Positions 50,784 through 58,297 of a DNA stretch of 64,000 nt are shown here, piece by piece (the first letter of the stretch is position 1; the number at the start of each line of letters is the position of its first letter). The stretch comes from Nocardioides kongjuensis (lineage in GTDB: Bacteria > Actinomycetota > Actinomycetes > Propionibacteriales > Nocardioidaceae). The translations under genes and the position numbers were made by a program. Where the stretch lies: contig NZ_JACCBF010000001.1 in the NCBI RefSeq assembly GCF_013409625.1, forward strand, positions 5,149,001-5,213,000. Direction: 5' to 3'. The notes beneath the pieces were generated by a model. It was not told the DNA's origin. It did not search any database and saw nothing but the letters and a program-made list of their open reading frames with translations.

Positions 50784-51634
50784 CAGCGGACCGGGTCGAG
50801 CACGAAGCCGTAGTCGACGGTGACCGAGCCGTCGGGCTGCGGCTTCGGGTCCAGCAGCAGCTCGGGCTTGACGGCCGAGGCGATGTCGTCGTCGTTGTGC
50901 TCGTCGCCGGGGAAGTAGAGCTGGGCGGTGAGCAGCTCGTGGCCGGGCGCCGACACCTTCACGTGCAGGTGCGCCGGACGCCAGGCGTGCCAGCCGGCGG
51001 CGGCGATCAGCTTGCCGCAGGAGCCGTCGGTGGGGATCTGGTACGGCGCCGGCTGGATCGTGTGGATCTCGAAGCCGCCCGCGGCGTCGGTGCGGAAGTT
51101 GCCGCGCAGGTTCCACTCCGGGATGCCGGGGGCGAACTGCGAGTAGAAGCCGTCGGCGTCGGCGTGCCAGAGCTCGACGAGGGCGCCCTCGAGGACGGTG
51201 CCGTCGGTGGAGGTGACCGTGCCGGTCCACACGAGCGGGGTGCCGGACTCACCCTCGCGCATGTCGATGGTGCCCGAGCTGCCGTGCTCGGGCGCGTTCG
51301 GTACGTAGTAGGGGCCCTCGATGGAGCCCTTGTTGCCCTCGCGGTGGGCCGTGTTGACGTCCTCGACGACGTGCTCGAGCCACACGTCCAGGAAGAGCGG
51401 CCACTCGCCGTCCTCGCCGACGTTGATCATCCACGCCTTCAAGGCGTTGAACTCGTCGTAGGTGACCTTCTCGTCGCGGACCGTCTGGTAGACGGCGTCG
51501 AGCACGCGGCGGGCGAGCCGGTCGACCCGCTCGGGCGGCGTGCCCGCGACGGCGGCGAAGGGCGACTTGTCGGTGTGGAAGCGCTCGGTGGCGCTGGCGC
51601 CGGAAGCGGCGGCGGTGGCGACCTCGGTGGTCAT
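50783..51634 (-). CDS. catA: catechol 1,2-dioxygenase
   Basis: 283 residues, intradiol type. Iron ligands: Tyr in IEGPYYVPNAPE, Tyr in APYQIPTDG and two His in WRPAHLHVKVSAPG. The N-terminal helical dimerisation domain is present. It cleaves catechol to cis,cis-muconate. AGAGGA precedes ATG 51634. Confidence 0.97.
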   Translation of the reverse strand: MTTEVATAAASGASATERFHTDKSPFAAVAGTPPERVDRLARRVLDAVYQTVRDEKVTYDEFNALKAWMINVGEDGEWPLFLDVWLEHVVEDVNTAHREGNKGSIEGPYYVPNAPEHGSSGTIDMREGESGTPLVWTGTVTSTDGTVLEGALVELWHADADGFYSQFAPGIPEWNLRGNFRTDAAGGFEIHTIQPAPYQIPTDGSCGKLIAAAGWHAWRPAHLHVKVSAPGHELLTAQLYFPGDEHNDDDIASAVKPELLLDPKPQPDGSVTVDYGFVLDPVR

Positions 51635-51665
51635 GGCGGTGTCCTCTCGGGTTGGGTGGTGCGGG

Positions 51666-52769
51666 TCAGGAGTCGGTGCGGTAGCGGCGCAGCTTGTCGT
51701 CGTCGATCTCGACGCCGAGTCCGGCGCCGGGACGCAGGGCGAGCTCGCCGTTCTCGATGCGGAGCGGCTCGGTGAGCAGGTCGTCGCTCATGTCGAGGAA
51801 GTTGGACAGCTCGCCGGCGTGCAGGCTGCTGCGCTGGTGGGCGGCGCCGAACGCGACGGTGCAGATCGAGCCGAGCTGGCCGTCGATCTGGTTGCCCATG
51901 ACCACCTCGAGGCCCAGCCCCTCGGCGAGGTGGAGCACCCGCTGCGAGCCGGTGAACCCGGTGCGGGCGGTCTTGACCGACAAAGCGGTGGCCGAGCCGC
52001 CGAGGACCTCGCGGGTCACCTCGGCCGGCGTGGTGGCCGACTCGTCGGCGATGAACGGCACGTCGAGCTGCTGCACCAGCCAGCGCCGGCCGAGCACGTC
52101 GTCGGCGGGGTTGAGCTCCTCGGCGAAGGCCAGGTCGAGGTCGGCCATCTGTCGCATCGCCCGCGCCGACTCCGACGCGGTCCAGCCGCGGTTGCCGTCG
52201 ACGTACAGCACGACGTCGGGCCCCAGCCCCTCCCGCAGTGCGCGGACGACGGCGACGTCGAGCGCGGCTGGGCGGCGCCCGACCTTGACCTTGAACGTGG
52301 TGATGCCGTGCACGTCGCGCATCCGCTCGGCCTCGTCGACCATCGCGGCCGGCCGGTCGAAGCCGAGCATGTGGGAGACCCGCATCCGGTCGGTGTAGCC
52401 GCCGAGCAGCTCGGAGACCGGCAGCCCGAGGGTGCGGCCGAGCGCGTCCCACACGGCCATGTCGATCGCGGCCTTCGCCGTCGGGTTGCCGACCGTGCGG
52501 CCCATCAGCGCGGCCATCTGCTCGCGATCGGTGAGCGCGAGGCCGACGACCTGCGGGGCGAAGATGGTCTCGATCACCGCGAGGATCCCGCGCTGCGTCT
52601 CGCCGTACGTGAACGGCCGCGGCGGCGCCTCGGCGACCCCGACCACCCCGTCGTCGGTGTGCACGCGGACCAGCACGTGGTCGGCCACGTGGACCTCGCC
52701 GCTGGCGAACTTCAGCGGCTTGACGTAGGGGATCCGGAAGGGGATCGCGTCGATCGCGGTGATCTTCAT
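51666..52769 (-). CDS. catB: muconate cycloisomerase
   Basis: 367 residues, enolase superfamily. Catalytic KVKVG (Lys pair), metal ligands in YVDGNRGWT, FAEELNPADD and FIADESATT, then SVKTARTGFTGS. It closes muconate to muconolactone. Start ATG 52769; a much longer open frame upstream overlaps catR and is rejected. Gap to catR is eight bases and to catA 31, so all are one transcript. Confidence 0.95.
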   Translation of the reverse strand: MKITAIDAIPFRIPYVKPLKFASGEVHVADHVLVRVHTDDGVVGVAEAPPRPFTYGETQRGILAVIETIFAPQVVGLALTDREQMAALMGRTVGNPTAKAAIDMAVWDALGRTLGLPVSELLGGYTDRMRVSHMLGFDRPAAMVDEAERMRDVHGITTFKVKVGRRPAALDVAVVRALREGLGPDVVLYVDGNRGWTASESARAMRQMADLDLAFAEELNPADDVLGRRWLVQQLDVPFIADESATTPAEVTREVLGGSATALSVKTARTGFTGSQRVLHLAEGLGLEVVMGNQIDGQLGSICTVAFGAAHQRSSLHAGELSNFLDMSDDLLTEPLRIENGELALRPGAGLGVEIDDDKLRRYRTDS

Positions 52770-52777
52770 GGGAGTCC

Positions 52778-53689
52778 TCAGGAGGCGGTGGTCGGGGAGG
52801 GGGCGGCGGTGAAGAACCCGTTGCGCTCCAGCACGTCGAGCGCGCCGGCCACCAGGGCGGACGGGTCGTCCGCGCGCCAGGCGAGGGAGAGGTCGATGGT
52901 CGCGGCGTCGGCGACGTCGCGGAACACGACGCCCTGCAGCTGCATGCTGCGCACCGACTCGGGCACCAGCGCGACGCCCAGCTGCGCGGCGACGAGCGCG
53001 AGCAGCGCGGCGGTGCCGGGGGCGCGGTGGGTGATGTTGGGGGAGAAGCCGGCGCGCAGGCAGCTGGACACCATCGCCTCGTTGACGGCCGAGCGGGTGT
53101 CGGCGTACGCGACGAACTCGTCGGCGGAGACGTCGACGACCTCGAGCGCGGGCTCCGCGGCGAGCCGGTGGTCGGCCGGGAGGGCGAGCACCAGCGGCTC
53201 CTGCAGCAGCGACCGGGTCTCGATGCCGGGCTCGGCGACCGGCCCGCGGAGCACGCCGAGGTCGAGGCGGCCGTCGGTCAGCCGCTCGACCTGACCGGGG
53301 GTGAGCAGGTCGGCCTGCACCTCGAGCGCGACGCCGGGCAGCGAGGAGCGGACGATCCGGGACAGACGGGCCAGCTGGGTGAACGCGCTGGTCCCGGTGA
53401 ACCCGACCCGGAGCAGCCCGCGGCTGCCCTCGGCGATGCTGCGGGTGCCGACCACGCACGCGTCGAGGTCGCCGAGGATCCGGCGCACCTCGCGGTGGAA
53501 GAACTCGCCGGCCGGCGTCAGGCTGACCTGGCGGGTCGTGCGTGCCAGGAGCAGGACGTCGAGCTCGGCCTCGAGGCGTCGTACGGCCTGGGAGAGGGCG
53601 GGCTGGGCGAGATGGAGGCGCTCGGCCGCCTGGCCGAAGTGACAGGTCTCGGCCACGGCGTCGAAGTAGCGCAGCTGCTTGAGATCCAT
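52778..53689 (-). CDS. catR: LysR-family regulator CatR
   Basis: 303 residues. Winged helix 1-60 ([40 protein letters not shown]) and a LysR substrate domain. It is the first gene of the cat operon rather than divergent from it, and also faces benA. AGGAGGAGG precedes ATG 53689. Muconate or benzoate is the expected inducer (family knowledge). Probable operator at 53806. Confidence 0.92.
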   Translation of the reverse strand: MDLKQLRYFDAVAETCHFGQAAERLHLAQPALSQAVRRLEAELDVLLLARTTRQVSLTPAGEFFHREVRRILGDLDACVVGTRSIAEGSRGLLRVGFTGTSAFTQLARLSRIVRSSLPGVALEVQADLLTPGQVERLTDGRLDLGVLRGPVAEPGIETRSLLQEPLVLALPADHRLAAEPALEVVDVSADEFVAYADTRSAVNEAMVSSCLRAGFSPNITHRAPGTAALLALVAAQLGVALVPESVRSMQLQGVVFRDVADAATIDLSLAWRADDPSALVAGALDVLERNGFFTAAPSPTTAS

Positions 53690-53805
53690 GGGTCGTCACC
53701 TCCTCCTGTCGGCCGGGCCGGTGACGGGGCCGGTGTGGTGGGCGTCACGCGGTCCCACCACGCTAGATCCGGTCGATCCAGAAACACAAAGACCAATAGT
53801 TCGCT

Positions 53806-53830
53806 GATTCATAACTCCCAACTATGAATC
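53806..53830. promoter_or_regulatory. LysR-type operator between catR and benA
   Basis: GATTCATA and TATGAATC, perfect 8-bp arms nine bases apart, in a locally AT-rich stretch. Contains the T-N11-A pattern of LysR sites. It lies 117 bp before catR and 100 bp before benA, so it could serve both directions. Confidence 0.75.
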
Positions 53831-53857
53831 GGACCCCGGGCAAGACCTAGCAAAAGG

Positions 53858-53878
53858 CCTCGTGTGACGGCCGCCACG
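53858..53878 (+). promoter_or_regulatory. shared ben element, benA copy
   Basis: 21 bp containing GTGACGGC, matching the benK copy (61047-61067) at 18 of 21 positions. It ends 51 bases before the benA ATG. The likely binder is the LuxR/LAL regulator encoded between benD and benK. Confidence 0.65.
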
Positions 53879-53929
53879 GAATGCTTGAGTTCCCGGCATC
53901 GTCCGTCGCAGACCCCACCGGGAGGACCC

Positions 53930-55285
53930 ATGACCGAGATGCTGGACCGGATCGGCAGCGTGCTGGCCGACGCCGTCGTCGAGGAGCCGGAGGCCGGGAT
54001 CTACCGCGCCAACCGGCGGATCTTCACCGACGAGGAGGTCTTCGAGCTCGAGATGAAGCACATCTTCGAGGGCAACTGGATCTACCTCGCCCACGAGAGC
54101 CAGGTGGCGAACCCGGGTGACTACTTCACGACCTACATCGGGCGTCAGCCGGTCGTCATCACCCGCGGCAAGGACGGGGAGCTGACCTGCCTGATCAACG
54201 CCTGTGCGCACCGCGGCGCGATGATCTGCCGGCGCAAGACCGACAACCGGATGACGCTGACCTGTCCCTTCCACGGCTGGACGTTCCGCAACGACGGCAC
54301 CCTGCTCAAGGTCAAGGACCCCGACGGCGCCGGCTACCCGGCCTCCTTCGACCAGGGCGGCTCGCACGACATGACGAAGGTGGCGCGGTTCGAGAGCTAC
54401 CGCGGCTTCCTGTTCGGCAGCCTCAACGAGGACGTCAGCACCCTGGCCGAGCACCTCGGCGACACGACCAAGGTGATCGACATGCTCGTCGACCAGTCGC
54501 CCGACGGGCTGGAGGTGCTGCGCGGCTCGTCGACCTACACCTACGACGGCAACTGGAAGGTGCAGGCCGAGAACGGCGCCGACGGCTACCACGTCACCGC
54601 CACGCACTGGAACTACGCCGCCACCACCTCGCGCCGCAACACCGGCGAGTCCACGAACGAGACGAAGACGCTCGACGCCGGCCAGTGGGGCAAGTCGGGC
54701 GGCGGCTACTGGTCCTACCCGAACGGGCACCTGTGCCTGTGGACCTGGGCCGGCAACCCGCAGGACCGCCCGCTGTGGGACCGGATGGACGAGCTCAAGG
54801 AGCAGTTCGGCGACGCCAAGGGCGAGTTCATGGTCAAGGGCTCGCGCAACCTGTGCCTCTACCCGAACGTCTACCTGATGGACCAGTTCTCCACGCAGAT
54901 CCGGCACTTCCGCCCGATCGCGCCGGACCGGACCGAGGTCACCATCTACTGCATCGCCCCGAAGGGCGAGAGCGCCGCGTCGCGCGCCTGGCGGATCCGC
55001 CAGTACGAGGACTTCTTCAACGCCTCGGGCATGGCGACGCCGGACGACCTGGAGGAGTTCCGGTCGTGCCAGCTGACCTTCCGCGCGACCGCGGCGCCCT
55101 GGAACGACATGAGCCGCGGTGCCGAGCACTGGCTGACCGGACCCGACGAGGTCGCGAGGTCCCTCGGCATGGAGGGCGTCATCTCGGCCGGGCTGAAGAA
55201 CGAGGACGAGGGCCTCTACCCCGTCCAGCACGGGTACTGGCGCGACACCATGCTCGCCGCGCTCGAGAAGGAGGCGGACAAGTGA
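53930..55285 (+). CDS. benA: benzoate 1,2-dioxygenase large subunit
   Basis: 451 residues. Rieske centre with CAH (Cys92, His94) and CPFHGW (Cys112, His115). Mononuclear iron residues in [16 protein letters not shown] (His, His). It adds O2 to benzoate to give the cis-diol, with BenB and the BenC reductase. GGGAGGA precedes ATG 53930. The last bases overlap benB (GTGA). Confidence 0.97.
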   Translation: MTEMLDRIGSVLADAVVEEPEAGIYRANRRIFTDEEVFELEMKHIFEGNWIYLAHESQVANPGDYFTTYIGRQPVVITRGKDGELTCLINACAHRGAMICRRKTDNRMTLTCPFHGWTFRNDGTLLKVKDPDGAGYPASFDQGGSHDMTKVARFESYRGFLFGSLNEDVSTLAEHLGDTTKVIDMLVDQSPDGLEVLRGSSTYTYDGNWKVQAENGADGYHVTATHWNYAATTSRRNTGESTNETKTLDAGQWGKSGGGYWSYPNGHLCLWTWAGNPQDRPLWDRMDELKEQFGDAKGEFMVKGSRNLCLYPNVYLMDQFSTQIRHFRPIAPDRTEVTIYCIAPKGESAASRAWRIRQYEDFFNASGMATPDDLEEFRSCQLTFRATAAPWNDMSRGAEHWLTGPDEVARSLGMEGVISAGLKNEDEGLYPVQHGYWRDTMLAALEKEADK

Positions 55286-55809
55286 CCACGAACGCCCTCG
55301 CTGCCGAGACCGGCGCGAAGCTGATCACCCAGAACGCCATCGAACAGTTCCTCTACCGCGAGGCCCGCCACCTCGACGACCGCGAGTTCGAGAAGTGGCT
55401 CGAGTGCTACGCCGACGACGTCGTCTACTGGATGCCCGCGTGGACCGACGACGACGAGCTCGTCGAGGACCCCGAGAAGGACGTCTCGCTCATCTACTAC
55501 CCCAACAAGGGCGGCCTGGAGGACCGGGTCTTCCGGATCCGCACCGAGCGGTCGTCGGCGACCTCGATCCCCGAGCCGCGGACCAGCCACAACATCAGCA
55601 ACGTCGAGGTGATCGAGCGTCGCGGCGACACCGTGGACGTGCGCTTCAACTGGCACACCATGTACTTCCGCTACAAGACGGTCGACCCCTACTACGGCAC
55701 GTCGTTCTGCACGATCGACTTCTCAGGCGAGCAGCCGCTGATCCGCCGCAAGACCGTGGTGCTGAAGAACGACTACATCCACCACGTCGTCGACGTCTAC
55801 CACTTCTGA
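55282..55809 (+). CDS. benB: benzoate 1,2-dioxygenase small subunit
   Basis: 175 residues, cystatin-like beta-subunit fold: [20 protein letters not shown] at the start, [12 protein letters not shown] and [25 protein letters not shown] end. It supports the alpha3beta3 assembly. The GTG overlaps benA stop by four bases. benC follows 10 bases on. Confidence 0.95.
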   Translation: MTTNALAAETGAKLITQNAIEQFLYREARHLDDREFEKWLECYADDVVYWMPAWTDDDELVEDPEKDVSLIYYPNKGGLEDRVFRIRTERSSATSIPEPRTSHNISNVEVIERRGDTVDVRFNWHTMYFRYKTVDPYYGTSFCTIDFSGEQPLIRRKTVVLKNDYIHHVVDVYHF

Positions 55810-55819
55810 GGGGGACCGC

Positions 55820-58270
55820 ATGTCCGTCGACACCGAGGTCGCCACCCATCAGGTCGCGCTGTCCTTCGAGGACGGCGTCACCCGGTTCATCACCTGCCGC
55901 GCCGACCAGACGGTGGCCGACGCGTCGTACCGCCAGCGGATCAACATCCCCCTCGACTGCCGCGACGGCGCGTGCGGGACCTGCAAGGCGCTCTGCGAGT
56001 CGGGGGAGTACGACGCCGGCACCTACATCGACGACGCCCTGCCCGCCGACGAGGCCGAACGCGGCTACGTGCTGCCGTGCAGCATGCGGCCACGCTCCGA
56101 CCTGGTCCTGCAGGTCGCCAGCACGTCCGAGGTCGCGAAGACCCGCGCGGCGACGTACGACGCCCGGGTGACCGAGCTGACCCGGCTCTCGACCACCACC
56201 GTCGAGCTGGCCGTCGAGATCCCCGATCGCGGCGAGCTCGCCTTCCTGCCCGGCCAGTACGTCAACATCGCCGTGCCCGGCACCGACGTCACCCGGTCCT
56301 ACTCGTTCAGCAGCGCGCCCCACGAGGAGCGGCTCTCGTTCCTGGTCAAGCTCACGCCCGGGGGAGCGATGTCGACCTGGCTAACCGAGCGGGCGCGCGT
56401 GGGCGACGCGTTGAGCCTGACCGGCCCGCACGGCTCCTTCTTCCTCCGCGACACGGAGCGTCCGGTGCTGCTGCTCGCGGGCGGCACGGGCCTGGCGCCG
56501 GTGCTGTCGATGCTGCGCAAGATGCGCGCCGACGCCTCGACCCGCAAGGCGCACCTGGTCTACGGGGTCAGCACCGACGAGGACCTGGTCGCGCTCGACC
56601 AGATCGCCGACGTGGCGGCCGGACTGCCCGGCCTCACCTGGGACCACTGCGTCTCCGACCCGGCGAGCACCGCGGCCAACAAGGGCTACGTGATGGGCCT
56701 GATCCGCCCCGAGCACCTCCACGACGGCGACGTGGCGATCTACCTGTGCGGTCCGCCGCCCATGGTCGAGGCGGTGCGCACCCACGTCGCCGACGCCGGC
56801 ATCGAGCCGACCGGCTTCTACTACGAGAAGTTCGCACCGGCCGTGCCCGAGGCGACCTCTCCCGCCGCCGCGGCGCCCGTCGCGCCGGCCGAGGCGGGCG
56901 CCGACCCCGAGGACGAGCTGATCATCGCCCGGGACGCACGCGGCATCGCCGGCCGCACCGTCTTCGTCGCACAGACGGCCGCGTCCTCCGGGCCGGGCGA
57001 GTACGAGATCGGTGAGGAGCACCCCGACGTCCAGTCCTCCGACGCCCTCTTCGAGGCCCGCGAGGCCCTCGAGCTCGGCGCACTCGAGCTGACCATCGGC
57101 CGGCTCGGCTCCCAGCAGCTCACCGGCTACCGGCTGCTGGCCGAGGCCACGCTGCCGTACGTCGACGGCGACCGCTTCGTCGACGCCGCCTCCTACACCG
57201 AGACCAACGCGGCCTTCCACGACTACCTCTTCGTGCAGACCGGCAACGAGCACCTGCTGCAGGCCTACCAGGCCCTCGGCGTGAAGGGCCGGATGGGCGA
57301 GGTGCTGCGCAACGCGACCTGGTGCCACCCGCGCTGCGCAAGCGACCACGTCGAGATCGTCGAGGCGTTCGAGGCCGGTGACCGCGAGGTCGCCCGGCAG
57401 CTGATCGTGGCGCACGCCGATCGGTCGAAGCAGACCATGCGTCGCGCCATGTCCGAGGCCGCCGCCGCCACTCGACCGCGCTTCGTCACGCCCGGTCGGT
57501 TCACCGGGAAGGTCGTCGTGGTGACCGGTGCCGCCCAGGGCATCGGCGCGCAGGTGGCGCGCCGGATCGCCGCGGAGGGTGGTGCGCTGGTGCTGGCCGA
57601 CCGGTCGGGGCTGGTCGCGGAGCTGGCCGGCGAGCTCGCCGGGCAGGGCGCGAGCGTCGTACCGGTGACCTGTGACCTCGAGGCCTGGACCGGTGCCTCC
57701 GAGCTGGCCGAGGCGGCTCGGCAGCGGTTCGGCCGGGTCGACGTCCTCGTCAACAACGTCGGCGGCGCGATCAACTTCAAGCCGTTCACGGAGTTCACCG
57801 CGGACGAGATCGCCGCCGAGCTCGACCGCTCGCTGATGACCACGCTGCTGACGTGCCGCGCCGTGCTCCCCGGCATGGTCGAGCGCCACAGCGGCGTGAT
57901 CGTCAACGTCTCCTCGGCCGCGACGCGCGGCATCCACCGGATCCCCTACAGCGCGGCCAAGGGCGGCATCAACGCGATCACCGCCTCCCTCGCCCTCGAG
58001 TACGCCGACCGCGGGATCCGGGTCGTCGCCACCGCACCCGGCGGCACGGAGGCCCCGCCGCGCCGGATCTCCCGCGGCACCCCCGAGCCGCGGACCGCGG
58101 AGGAGCGCGCCTGGTTCCAGGCGCACATCGACCAGACCCTCGACTCGTCGTTGATGGGCCGCTACGGCACCCTCGACGAGCAGGCCGCGGCGATCACCTT
58201 CCTCGCCTCCGACGAGGCCACCTACATCACCGGGACGGTGCTGCCGGTCGCCGGTGGGGACCTCGGCTGA
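55820..58270 (+). CDS. benC-benD: BenC-FCD-BenD fusion: benzoate dioxygenase reductase, FCD domain and diol dehydrogenase
   Basis: 816 residues in one uninterrupted frame. 1-100: plant-type 2Fe-2S ferredoxin (Cys47, 52, 55, 87). 105-340: FAD/NADH reductase (RSYSFSSAP, LLLAGGTGLAPVLSML, YLCGPPPM). 341-405: Ala/Pro linker. 408-545: an all-helical domain matching the FCD ligand domain of FadR-type GntR regulators, with its metal set Asn463, His467, His510, His532; there is no DNA-binding domain. 563-816: SDR dehydrogenase (TGAAQGIG 569-576, Ser699, Tyr710, Lys714) that turns the diol into catechol. GAGGGGGA precedes the ATG. A fused BenD is unexpected; longer actinobacterial BenC proteins may exist (from memory). 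Confidence 0.93.
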   Translation: MSVDTEVATHQVALSFEDGVTRFITCRADQTVADASYRQRINIPLDCRDGACGTCKALCESGEYDAGTYIDDALPADEAERGYVLPCSMRPRSDLVLQVASTSEVAKTRAATYDARVTELTRLSTTTVELAVEIPDRGELAFLPGQYVNIAVPGTDVTRSYSFSSAPHEERLSFLVKLTPGGAMSTWLTERARVGDALSLTGPHGSFFLRDTERPVLLLAGGTGLAPVLSMLRKMRADASTRKAHLVYGVSTDEDLVALDQIADVAAGLPGLTWDHCVSDPASTAANKGYVMGLIRPEHLHDGDVAIYLCGPPPMVEAVRTHVADAGIEPTGFYYEKFAPAVPEATSPAAAAPVAPAEAGADPEDELIIARDARGIAGRTVFVAQTAASSGPGEYEIGEEHPDVQSSDALFEAREALELGALELTIGRLGSQQLTGYRLLAEATLPYVDGDRFVDAASYTETNAAFHDYLFVQTGNEHLLQAYQALGVKGRMGEVLRNATWCHPRCASDHVEIVEAFEAGDREVARQLIVAHADRSKQTMRRAMSEAAAATRPRFVTPGRFTGKVVVVTGAAQGIGAQVARRIAAEGGALVLADRSGLVAELAGELAGQGASVVPVTCDLEAWTGASELAEAARQRFGRVDVLVNNVGGAINFKPFTEFTADEIAAELDRSLMTTLLTCRAVLPGMVERHSGVIVNVSSAATRGIHRIPYSAAKGGINAITASLALEYADRGIRVVATAPGGTEAPPRRISRGTPEPRTAEERAWFQAHIDQTLDSSLMGRYGTLDEQAAAITFLASDEATYITGTVLPVAGGDLG

Positions 58271-58285
58271 CAAGCGTCCGGGCCC

Positions 58286-58291
58286 TACGGT
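58286..58291 (+). promoter_or_regulatory. -10 box of benR
   Basis: TACGGT, six bases before GTG 58298. Confidence 0.55.
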
Positions 58292-58297
58292 GACCTT

